Below are positions 8,571-16,270 of a stretch of 22,447 nt of DNA, one piece after another. The DNA is taken from the NCBI GenBank assembly GCA_036562565.1, contig DATCJY010000073.1:1-22447 (forward strand), in the 5' to 3' direction. How positions within the stretch are numbered: the first letter of the stretch is position 1; each line of letters begins with the position of its first letter. The DNA comes from DATCJY01 sp036562565 (GTDB taxonomy: Bacteria > Bacteroidota > Bacteroidia > Flavobacteriales_D > Sanyastnellaceae). Made by a program: the position numbers and the translations under genes. The notes under the pieces are model-generated. The model was not told the DNA's origin. It saw only the letters and a program-made list of their open reading frames with translations, and searched no databases.

Positions 8571-8619
8571 GTAAAGTAAGATTTTCCCTACCACCGATAA
8601 AAAAAACTTTACCCCCCCC
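8571..8619. repeat. Inverted repeat with A8 and C8 homopolymer tracts
   Basis: Within the 169-bp divergent region, GTAAAGT (8571-8577) and ACTTTAC (8606-8612) form a perfect 7-bp inverted repeat with a 28-nt spacer. The right arm is bracketed by A8 (8599-8606) and C8 (8612-8619). The C8 run ends 12 bp before the TTTG element of the M1 peptidase promoter. It may be a bipartite operator or an upstream promoter element; the hairpin spacer is too long for a good terminator. Confidence 0.4.
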
Positions 8620-8631
8620 TATCCATTGCGA

Positions 8632-8660
8632 TTTGCGCTCACACCGTCCTCTTACTTTTG
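8632..8660 (+). promoter_or_regulatory. Bacteroidota-type promoter of the M1 peptidase gene
   Basis: TTTG (8632-8635), a 17-bp spacer and TACTTTTG (8653-8660) match the Flavobacterium primary-sigma consensus TTG-N17-23-TAnnTTTG exactly. Transcription would start near 8666-8668, about 20 nt before the ATG at 8689. It is the best promoter match I found in the window. Confidence 0.7.
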
Positions 8661-8688
8661 ACCTGTAGATTAACAAGACATCATTGCC

Positions 8689-11109
8689 ATGGTATATTTT
8701 CTTAAACCGATTATGGTACTCCTATTGTTGTTTCCGTTATGTATGACACCATCGGCTGCACAACACCCTGCGCGTTGTGCCCACTTCCATAGCCAAGTGC
8801 ATGCCTTGGGGGCCAGAAGTGGTGACGAGGCAGACTTGAGAGGTGATACCATTGACATCCTGAAGTATAAAATAGCATTGGACATGACGAAGATGAACAA
8901 TGCACTTATCATGGGGGCATGTACCATCGACTTGCAAAGCAAGATGGAAGACGTAGCTGAAATCACGCTCGATTTGCTACAGCTGGAAGTTGATAGTGTT
9001 ATAGCCGGAGATACACATCTGCCCTATCAGCATGTACAAGGCAAATTGCGCATCTTATTCCCGGAAGCACTCACTACGGAAGAGCACCTGCAGTTGACTG
9101 TTCATTACCACGGCATACCTGCTCAGGACGCCACCTTTGGTGGATTTTATTTCCAAAACAATCACGCTTATAATATTGGTGTTGGCTTTGATGCCAATCC
9201 TCACAACTTTGGCAGGGCTTGGTTTCCGTGTTTTGACAACTTCACGGAACGCAGCGAATACGAACTCCAAGTTCTTACCAACAATGGCAGAAGACCTTAT
9301 GCCGGTGGCGAGCGCATCAGTGTGCAAACAGTAGGACAAGACTCCCTTCTCACCACTTGGTTATTGACCGAACAAATTCCCACCTATCTGGCTTCAATTG
9401 CCGTATCGAATTACACTGAAGTAGTTCGGCCATACGAAAGCATCACAGGTGATACCATCCCCGTTTATCTTGTGGCGCAAGCGGGCGATTCATCTGCCAT
9501 GAAGCAAAGCTTTATCAACTTGCACCACTGTACTGCTGGTTTTGAAGATAAACTAGGTCCTTACAGATGGCCACGAATCGGCTTCGTTGCTGTTCCTTTT
9601 TTTAGCGGTGCAATGGAGCATGCCACCAACATTGCTTATCCGCGCTTTGCTATTGACGGAACTTTAAGTTATGAAACGCTCTACGCACATGAGCTTGCAC
9701 ACCATTGGTTCGGTAATTTGATTACGTGCAGAACGGCTGAAGACATGTGGATCAACGAAGGTTGGTCCAGCTATTGTGAAGCGCTTTTTCTGGAACATCA
9801 ATATGGTCAACCGGCCTACCGCGATGAAATCCGAAACAAACACAAGGAATCGTTTCACCATGCTCACCGCGAGGATGGCGGGCGCTACCCCGTGAGTGGG
9901 GTGCCCACCGAGCTTACCTATGGTACCCACGTGTATATCAAAGGTGCCGTAATGGCGCATAACCTAAGAGGCTATATGGGCGATGAGGCATTCTTCACAG
10001 CATTGCAAGCATTGATGGAAGAATATCAGTTCAGCGATGTAAGCAGTGAAGACCTGCGCGACTTCATGCAACTTTATACCGATGCCGACCTTTCCGCCTT
10101 TTTTAATGATTGGATTTTTCGCGAAGGGTATCCGGAGTTCCGCATACGCTCCGCACAGGCAATAAATGACCATCAATGGAACATCACTGTGGAACAATAC
10201 CAACATTACAATCCTGAATTGTACACCCATGTTCCGATGCTCATTACAGCACAGGATAGTCAAGGCAATCGCTACCACGAACGCGTTGTACTATCGGGTG
10301 AAAGCACACAAGTGACGATGACTGTGCCAAGCGACTTTGTACCCAATGTGTTTTTCCTCAACACCGATGAAGCCATTGCACATGCTGTTTTTGCGGAAGA
10401 AAAACAAATCACTACTTCCGCGTTGCAACAATTCCATTATGCAGAAGCGGGTATCAGTGTTGCAAATAACGGTGGGGCAAGTCAAGTGTTTGTACGTGTA
10501 GAAAACCACTTTGCACCTGCCGATGCCAATCAAAGCCAACAGGAGTTTTTCTTTTCCCCTGATAGATGGTGGTATGTCTATCACGATGGAAACGCTGATG
10601 CTGCAGTGCATGGCCTGTTCAGTTACTACGGTAACCCGAATGAGAACAAATTCTACGACCCATTGTTCTTCGAATACCTCGAAAACAATGGACTCAATGA
10701 AAATGACATCATCATGGTTTATCGACCAACCGGACACAACGAATGGCAAGAGGTTCCAGAGTATTACGTTCAAACCGCTTCCAATCCGAACAACTGGCTG
10801 GGCAATGTTGCCGTTATGAACTTAATCCCAGGAGAGTATGCTTGGGCTGTTCGTACCAACTCTTCCGGTATTACACCAAAGAAAGCCGAGAATTTACCGC
10901 TATACTTCAATGGTCGGGAGCTTGTGTTCACCCATCAACACGAACAGCTTGATGTCATCGTGTTGGATGCCAACGGCAGATTGGTTACACGTGATTCAAA
11001 TTTCTATGGAGCTGCATTGTCGTTGTCACATCTTGCACCGGGCGCTTATCACGCAGCCGTTCTGCGAAGCAACGGGGAAATGCACACTCTCCACTTTATA
11101 AAGCCTTAA
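8689..11109 (+). CDS. Secreted M1-family aminopeptidase with T9SS C-terminal domain
   Basis: Zinc metallopeptidase of the gluzincin M1 family, which removes N-terminal residues from peptides; here probably exported to the outer surface. Signal peptide 1-24 (FLKPIMVLLLLFPLCMTPSAA). M1 N-terminal beta domain about 55-245. Catalytic domain: exopeptidase motif GAMEH (307-311), zinc site HELAHHWFGN with His334, His338 and Glu357 (HExxH-x18-E), general base Glu335, and catalytic tyrosine Tyr416 in YIKGA. A C-terminal beta region follows (about 485-725), and the last 70 residues (LYFNGRELVF ... VIVLDANGRLV ... LAPGAYHAAVLRSNG) look like a T9SS type A sorting domain. The usual GAMEN asparagine is His, a variant seen in other M1 subgroups. 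An exact promoter lies upstream, and yhhQ starts 10 bp downstream. Substrates unknown. Confidence 0.92.
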   Translation: MVYFLKPIMVLLLLFPLCMTPSAAQHPARCAHFHSQVHALGARSGDEADLRGDTIDILKYKIALDMTKMNNALIMGACTIDLQSKMEDVAEITLDLLQLEVDSVIAGDTHLPYQHVQGKLRILFPEALTTEEHLQLTVHYHGIPAQDATFGGFYFQNNHAYNIGVGFDANPHNFGRAWFPCFDNFTERSEYELQVLTNNGRRPYAGGERISVQTVGQDSLLTTWLLTEQIPTYLASIAVSNYTEVVRPYESITGDTIPVYLVAQAGDSSAMKQSFINLHHCTAGFEDKLGPYRWPRIGFVAVPFFSGAMEHATNIAYPRFAIDGTLSYETLYAHELAHHWFGNLITCRTAEDMWINEGWSSYCEALFLEHQYGQPAYRDEIRNKHKESFHHAHREDGGRYPVSGVPTELTYGTHVYIKGAVMAHNLRGYMGDEAFFTALQALMEEYQFSDVSSEDLRDFMQLYTDADLSAFFNDWIFREGYPEFRIRSAQAINDHQWNITVEQYQHYNPELYTHVPMLITAQDSQGNRYHERVVLSGESTQVTMTVPSDFVPNVFFLNTDEAIAHAVFAEEKQITTSALQQFHYAEAGISVANNGGASQVFVRVENHFAPADANQSQQEFFFSPDRWWYVYHDGNADAAVHGLFSYYGNPNENKFYDPLFFEYLENNGLNENDIIMVYRPTGHNEWQEVPEYYVQTASNPNNWLGNVAVMNLIPGEYAWAVRTNSSGITPKKAENLPLYFNGRELVFTHQHEQLDVIVLDANGRLVTRDSNFYGAALSLSHLAPGAYHAAVLRSNGEMHTLHFIKP

Positions 11110-11119
11110 AAGTAGACCT

Positions 11120-11830
11120 ATGCTCAACTTCGGAAGAAAAGAATGGTTGTTCGTTGCATTGGCCGGATTGTTCGTCACCAATGCTGTGACAGCAGAGCTA
11201 ATCAGCAATAAGCTCATTGATATTCCAATATCGTTTCGACTGTTCGGCAATGACATCGGACCGTTTTCCACGATTATCGGAGTCTTGCCATGGCCTGTCG
11301 TTTTTCTCGTTACGGACCTCATCAATGAATTCTATGGTTACAAAGCGGTGAAGCGCTTGTCATGGATTACCAGTGGTCTCATAGCATATTGTTTTGTGAT
11401 TGTCATCATCTGCATGGAAATTCCGGCCAATACGGCTATCTCTCCCAATACCGCCACAGATGCAGAGTTCAACAAGGTATTCGGACAAAGCAGATGGATT
11501 ATTGTGGGGAGCATTGTGGCCTTCCTCGTTTCTCAAATACTTGACGCTACCTTGTTTGCTTGGATAAAAAGACGCACCGGTTCACGCATGATATGGCTCC
11601 GAAGCACAGGCTCCACTGTCATCTCTCAGCTTTTTGATTCTTATATCGTTTTATATATCGGCTTCATTCTTCCCGGGACCTTGCCACTGAAAGCATTTTG
11701 GGAAATTGCTCCAACGAACTACGTATTGAAGCTGCTAATCGCCATCGCACTTACTCCCTTAATTTATCTGGGACATTTTTTGGTGAAGCACTATATCAGT
11801 ACTGAAAAGACCACTGAGAATAAGGATTAG
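11120..11830 (+). CDS. yhhQ: Queuosine precursor transporter, VUT/YhhQ family
   Basis: Inner-membrane protein that imports queuosine precursors (preQ0/preQ1 in E. coli YhhQ) for tRNA wobble-base modification. Its 236 residues match the family, with about six hydrophobic segments and the characteristic cytosolic and membrane motifs NEFYGYKAVKR (about 69-79), FVTNAVTAELISNKL near the N terminus, and GSTVISQLFDS (about 163-173). The first Met directly precedes the conserved N-terminal helix, so ATG 11120 is chosen. It follows the M1 peptidase at 10 bp and has no promoter-like sequence of its own, so read-through from that gene is likely; no functional link between the two is obvious. The 3' end overlaps the convergent downstream gene by 4 bp. 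Confidence 0.92.
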   Translation: MLNFGRKEWLFVALAGLFVTNAVTAELISNKLIDIPISFRLFGNDIGPFSTIIGVLPWPVVFLVTDLINEFYGYKAVKRLSWITSGLIAYCFVIVIICMEIPANTAISPNTATDAEFNKVFGQSRWIIVGSIVAFLVSQILDATLFAWIKRRTGSRMIWLRSTGSTVISQLFDSYIVLYIGFILPGTLPLKAFWEIAPTNYVLKLLIAIALTPLIYLGHFLVKHYISTEKTTENKD

Positions 11831-12435
11831 TCATCTTCGCGATTACCGCCTTTGAGCGCTTTCATGAAACGCCCCCAAGCACCCGCATCCAGCACGTTTC
11901 CACCACTCTGGAATCCATTGTTATAACGCGCCATGATGGTGGCTGAAGCCAATCTAGTAGCATCATCCGATACATCGTGCAAACCATCGTAATTCGCTAC
12001 TGAGGACATCGAACGTGAAAAGCGCTTATAACCATCATTGGGCAAGTCGAGCGCGAGAATTTCTGCTCTGAGCTTATGTGGCTCCGGAAATGGCAAGATG
12101 TTCACAGTAGGCAATTGCACCACATCGGTTTCCATCCACTGAACAATGGAAATATGGTTTCCCACAGAATCCTTGGGTACTACAAAGTAAGATTTCTTAA
12201 GACCGATGGATTGGAAATAAAGCGTATCGCCAACTTGTGCAGGCAAAGTGAAATATCCGTCATAATCGGTATAAGTACCGCGATGATCGCGCGCGCGATA
12301 GATGGTCACAAAAGGTGCCGGCATCAACGAATCGGATGCTACTACCACTCCGGAAACCTGAACAACGCGCTCTACCTGAGCTGAAGTATCCATCGCTAGG
12401 AACAGCACTAAAAATATTACGACCGCGTATTTCAT
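11827..12435 (-). CDS. Secreted protein with carboxypeptidase-regulatory-like domain
   Basis: A 202-residue protein: signal peptide 1-20 (YAVVIFLVLFLAMDTSAQ), then a CarboxypepD_reg-like Ig fold at about 27-112 with the hallmark pattern VSGVVVASDSLMPAPFVTIY, TDYDGYFTLPAQVGDTLYF and SIGLKKSYF, as in the N-terminal extension of SusC/TonB-dependent receptors. The receptor plug and barrel are absent. The remaining 90 residues (PEPHKLRAEILALDLPNDGY onward, with RSMSSVANYDGLHD) match nothing I know and contain an acidic tail. Probably periplasmic or surface-associated. The frame opens upstream at a TTG (12447), but ATG 12435 gives a proper signal peptide. A TACATTTG box lies just upstream. Overlaps the 3' end of yhhQ by 4 bp. 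Function unknown. Confidence 0.82.
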   Translation of the reverse strand: MKYAVVIFLVLFLAMDTSAQVERVVQVSGVVVASDSLMPAPFVTIYRARDHRGTYTDYDGYFTLPAQVGDTLYFQSIGLKKSYFVVPKDSVGNHISIVQWMETDVVQLPTVNILPFPEPHKLRAEILALDLPNDGYKRFSRSMSSVANYDGLHDVSDDATRLASATIMARYNNGFQSGGNVLDAGAWGRFMKALKGGNREDD

Positions 12436-12444
12436 CTGATAGAG

Positions 12445-12452
12445 CAAATGTA
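12445..12452 (-). promoter_or_regulatory. Possible -7 box for the regulatory-domain protein
   Basis: The minus strand reads TACATTTG, an exact TAnnTTTG match, 9 nt before the ATG at 12435, which would give a nearly leaderless mRNA. No convincing TTG -33 element is present at 17-23 bp upstream, so this is tentative. Confidence 0.35.
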
Positions 12453-12546
12453 TTTGTCTTCATAAGACGTCTAACACTCGCTTTTGTTATTATTTGTTGC
12501 TAAAAATAAGTCGGAAATATCCATCCACTGGATTTGAGCGGAAAAC

Positions 12547-13584
12547 TCATTCTGCTGAAGCATATTGAACAAACGATTCCAATTGGCTTAACCAGCCTAT
12601 CTCAGTGGCTTGCATTACACGCATTTCATACACATCACTGCTGAGATAATCCTTGGAAAACGCGAGATTTTGCGCATCATATATCATGCTCGGATAAGGC
12701 TTGAAAATGACAAAATCCTGTTGCTCCAAGTCATAAGAGATGGCATACTCCATTTGCTCATCCATCACTTGATAATAGCACGGATACCGAAGCAAATCGT
12801 TTTCAAAATCGCTGAAATAAGCAGCCGTGAAGAATGGATAATAAATCATCTTCCCTTCCACTCCTCGTTTTGCCAAGCGGGTCCGAAGTTGTTGCATCTT
12901 GTGCTCAAGGTGCATTCCTCTAGAAATCCTATCATGTTCAGGCAATTCTGGATACCAGTTGTAATCACTGCCCAGCCAGCTGCAGCTTCCTAATGTAAGT
13001 TTGTAATCAAAGCTCGATGGTCTGTCCAACACATAGCCGGGATAATAATGGGCAAAACCGTTGCGCTGGAGGTATTCAATCTCTTTGAGCATGGTGTAGA
13101 TGCCAAGGCTGTGCTTGCCATAGGCCGGGTCATAAACACACAGAATCGAAGCTGCACTTTGATGCCCCAAATCCAAAATACTCACTGCTATGAGCTTATC
13201 TCCATCCCTTACTTCCAATTGTAGCGTTGGTATGGTCACATCTTCTTCCCACGGAATTATAAACTCCGTTAGCGACTGATGAATAAACCCTTTGAAGCGA
13301 TGGCACTGCAAGTTGTACAACCTTTCGGCTTCCTCGGTAATGTTTACCACTGACACCTCAACCTGAAAGAGGCGGTCATTCTTAGCCAACAATTTTCTGT
13401 GTCGCTTCTTAAAAAAAAACTGCGCAATATCATAGCGAATATGACGCACCGAAGAAACACATTGCTCAAGACATACCAGTTCACTCTTATAGAGCACTCC
13501 TTTACTGCGAAACCATCCCTGTGCCAGCAAGCTATCATATTGCTGACCAGTAATTCCGTTGATATTGAGCGTCTGAATGAGCAT
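12547..13584 (-). CDS. Ate/Bpt-like aminoacyl-tRNA-protein transferase with extra C-terminal region
   Basis: A 345-residue cytosolic protein resembling arginyl/leucyl-tRNA-protein transferases (Ate1, bacterial Bpt), which transfer an amino acid from tRNA to a protein N terminus and so create an N-degron. Matches to Bpt include YDSLLAQGWFRSKGVLYK (16-33), RHRKLLAKN (61-69), the GNAT-like core LQLEVRDGDKLIAVSILDLG (121-140), and YDPAYGKHSLGIYTMLKEIE (151-170) followed by YPGYVLDR and FDYKLTLG. The cysteine cluster of the family is reduced to Cys38 and Cys42. About 135 residues beyond position 210 have no counterpart in Bpt (about 230 residues). The frame opens upstream at a TTG (13605); ATG 13584 is preferred. 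A T9 run (13411-13419) encodes Phe56-Phe58. Family membership is fairly sure; actual activity is not. Confidence 0.78.
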   Translation of the reverse strand: MLIQTLNINGITGQQYDSLLAQGWFRSKGVLYKSELVCLEQCVSSVRHIRYDIAQFFFKKRHRKLLAKNDRLFQVEVSVVNITEEAERLYNLQCHRFKGFIHQSLTEFIIPWEEDVTIPTLQLEVRDGDKLIAVSILDLGHQSAASILCVYDPAYGKHSLGIYTMLKEIEYLQRNGFAHYYPGYVLDRPSSFDYKLTLGSCSWLGSDYNWYPELPEHDRISRGMHLEHKMQQLRTRLAKRGVEGKMIYYPFFTAAYFSDFENDLLRYPCYYQVMDEQMEYAISYDLEQQDFVIFKPYPSMIYDAQNLAFSKDYLSSDVYEMRVMQATEIGWLSQLESFVQYASAE

Positions 13585-13664
13585 GCGAGCGAATATAATC
13601 AGCAAACACTGTGCTTATACACGGGACAATTGATTTTAGAAAGAACTTGACACCGAGGGCATTC

Positions 13665-15992
13665 TCATTCCTTGACAAGTGGAACAACACTGCCGTTGAT
13701 ACGCAGATAATACATTCCTGAGGCAAGGGTGCTGATGTCCATGCTTCCGTTCCAGCGCCCTGAAAGCACACAGACTCCCACTGCATCATACAACTCAAAT
13801 GGATAAGGATTATGAACCCATTGACCATCACTTACAACATAAACCTTGCTTTGTGAAGGATTTGGATAAGCCACAAAATCCGTAGTGGGCACTTCCTCCA
13901 CGGAAACCGGAGCCACATAGGGTTCAAGCGCAACGATGGTTCCGTTTTCCTTCATCATCCACATTCCAAATGGTTCACCATTGTGATTGTGCTGCGGATT
14001 CCAAAAACCACGACTGAAGATGAGCACCGATGTTCCCAGTAAATCCTCGCTTATAATAGGAACGGTGTAATTGCCGAATAGGAAATGACTCACCCCATTG
14101 CACACGGCTATTGCAAGGTCCTGCGTGAAATTGACATCGTTGTCCAACATCACACTTTGACCAAATGGAACCGCATTGAGCAATACTTCATCATTGTCCA
14201 CACTGAAGATGCCCATTGTTCCTACATCAGTGGCTCCATTATAGAATGCGAGCCCCACTTCCGCATCCCCCAAACCGGCAGTTGGGAAAACCAAAGCTTC
14301 CCGGATATCGAAAACCGGAGCGGGGTTATATCCTGTCGTATTGACAAAACCATCCATCATGAAATGTGCATGAGTATTCGGAGCAAACTCCAATGTGCGT
14401 TTCAGCAGGGCATCACTTAAGGGCGCGCCTGTCCTGCATATTGCCACCTCGATAGCAGATTCGGCCGGAAGTTCATAAACTGGCGAGGCTTCAAATGCCA
14501 TTGCACTCATCACCAGTTCTTCATTGATGTATAAGTCAAGTGACCCCAATTCTTCTTCGACCGAATTATTGAGAAAACGAACCGAACATGGCTGAGCGGA
14601 AGATTGCTCCAAAGCAAGCCATGCATTGCCAAGGCCATTCCATGCAAACAACTTGATATCGCGCGCTTCCAACTCCGTGTGATAATTATAACCGGACGCA
14701 ATCAATAACGCAGTGGTGGTGGTCAAATTCGGCCATTGCCATTTTCCCAAGTCATAGGTAGCAGCAGCATTCTTCAATGTCAAGATCTGTGGCTCAGAAA
14801 GCAATTCGGTTTCCACCAAATGACCATACATCATCATCTGATTTTGTGCGATGGTCTCACTAGCTAAAATAAATTGTGGCAAATCAACAATACCACTAAC
14901 CGCCTTGACCACTGGCGAATCCTCTGTTACCAATGATTTATCGAGTTCCACCAATTCAAGTGGTTGCATCCCAGGATGAGTAGCGTCATCTTGTATGCCG
15001 CAAAGCATCAGCATCATTGTATCCTGCAAGCTTGGCTGGAATGAAAGCGTAGCAAATGCTTCTGCCACACTCTCACTTTGTGAAGGAGCAAAGGCCAACT
15101 CAACGGTTGCACTCGTAAATCTTTTCTTTATCAAGGTTGATGTGGAAGCAAATACAAAGTCATCCAAGATGCGCTGACCGCTCCAATAAACATCTACTGT
15201 ATCCAAGAGTTCATCAGGACTGTTGTGCAACAAACACATCGTAGTTTCATAGGATGCAAATTCTGTCATCATGCCTCCCTCGGCCCGGGCCATCCACATG
15301 CTGAGCAAAGGCCCATTGCTATTGACCGATGGATTGGAAAAACCACTTGTCAAAATCGTTACGGCTCTGCCGTTGAGACCGTACTGACCAAATGGCGCAT
15401 CAAAATCTCCAAGGCTTGTATTGAAGGCCGCATCCTGCAACTGAAAGGTGTAATTGCCTGTAAACATGGACATATAAGGAGTGTTCTCACCGTATGACAA
15501 TGACTCCACAAATGGAACCTGCATCAAAAACGTTTCTTCAATTCTCAAGTCCACATCATCAGGTGAGCCATTCACAAACATCAAATCCACGGTGGCGTAA
15601 TCCAATCCGTATTCTCTTGCGCCTTCAATTACCTTTAAATCAAATGGCTGATAAGATGCATAGCCGTCCGGATTGCGTAATCCCTGCAACACAAGAATAT
15701 AGGTTTCAGACGGTGCAGGAGTGAACTCAAACGTTGCGAAAGCATCATTGGCAGAGGTACTGGATGAGTCCGCAATGGCTATCACGGCCGTTGTATTGCC
15801 CGGGCGATTCAAAAAAGTTGATGCGCGATGAAATACAAAATTGTTGTAAAGGATGACTCCGTTCCAATATATATCCACTGAGCGCAATGAGGTATCTGGA
15901 GAATTATGGATGAATTGAACTCTAGCGTTCTGTGCATTCACATCCAACATCAAACAGCACAACAAAACAATTAGTAGTTGGTAATACTTCAT
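13665..15992 (-). CDS. T9SS-secreted protein with three DUF4397-like module pairs
   Basis: A 775-residue surface or secreted protein: signal peptide 1-20 (LLIVLLCCLMLDVNAQ), repeated beta-sandwich modules, and a T9SS type A sorting domain at 706-775 opening with AYPNPSQSKVYV and ending LASGMYYLRINGS. The body alternates two module types. A modules (about 23-104, 252-333, 469-550) share the pattern FIHNSPD...VDIYWNG, LLHNSPD...VDVYWSG and FLNNSVE...LDLYINE, typical of DUF4397. B modules (about 135-248, 369-462, 577-692) are best preserved in the first and third, for example VTILTSGFSNP versus VLIFSRGFWNP, each followed by NGP/NGE and MWM. DUF4397 proteins are extracellular and of unknown role; adhesion or glycan binding is only a guess. 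Diverges from the LptF/LptG gene. Confidence 0.87.
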   Translation of the reverse strand: MKYYQLLIVLLCCLMLDVNAQNARVQFIHNSPDTSLRSVDIYWNGVILYNNFVFHRASTFLNRPGNTTAVIAIADSSSTSANDAFATFEFTPAPSETYILVLQGLRNPDGYASYQPFDLKVIEGAREYGLDYATVDLMFVNGSPDDVDLRIEETFLMQVPFVESLSYGENTPYMSMFTGNYTFQLQDAAFNTSLGDFDAPFGQYGLNGRAVTILTSGFSNPSVNSNGPLLSMWMARAEGGMMTEFASYETTMCLLHNSPDELLDTVDVYWSGQRILDDFVFASTSTLIKKRFTSATVELAFAPSQSESVAEAFATLSFQPSLQDTMMLMLCGIQDDATHPGMQPLELVELDKSLVTEDSPVVKAVSGIVDLPQFILASETIAQNQMMMYGHLVETELLSEPQILTLKNAAATYDLGKWQWPNLTTTTALLIASGYNYHTELEARDIKLFAWNGLGNAWLALEQSSAQPCSVRFLNNSVEEELGSLDLYINEELVMSAMAFEASPVYELPAESAIEVAICRTGAPLSDALLKRTLEFAPNTHAHFMMDGFVNTTGYNPAPVFDIREALVFPTAGLGDAEVGLAFYNGATDVGTMGIFSVDNDEVLLNAVPFGQSVMLDNDVNFTQDLAIAVCNGVSHFLFGNYTVPIISEDLLGTSVLIFSRGFWNPQHNHNGEPFGMWMMKENGTIVALEPYVAPVSVEEVPTTDFVAYPNPSQSKVYVVSDGQWVHNPYPFELYDAVGVCVLSGRWNGSMDISTLASGMYYLRINGSVVPLVKE

Positions 15993-16240
15993 ATATCAGG
16001 TAAAAGAACTGATTCCCTGGGTGGCACGGAATCTACGATTTCACAAATATGCGGTGCGAAATGGAATTCTCGTTGATAACACTTAAATTCTTACAAATGA
16101 TACGATCACGGACAAAAGTTATTCTACTAAATATCACTCATTTCCAAAACATCTGTCACAACACTTTAATGATGCTCCGAAGAAGCCCCATAAATTACAG
16201 CTCCCTGTAAATAAGGCGTTTTCCACAGTGTCCCGAATAT

Positions 16241-16248
16241 TACCTTTG
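16241..16248 (+). promoter_or_regulatory. Possible -7 box of the lptF/lptG operon
   Basis: TACCTTTG is an exact TAnnTTTG match 22 nt before the proposed GTG start at 16271. The expected TTG element 17-23 bp upstream is replaced by GTTTTCC, so only half of the promoter consensus is present. Its position also argues against using the TTG at 16256, which would leave almost no leader. Confidence 0.45.
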
Positions 16249-16270
16249 GGGCCAATTGCAATTATCGCTT

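Noticed and set aside
12456..12468. GTCTT-CAT-AAGAC inverted repeat upstream of the regulatory-domain gene
   Set aside because: Five-bp arms are too short to separate from chance, and no second copy was seen elsewhere in the window.
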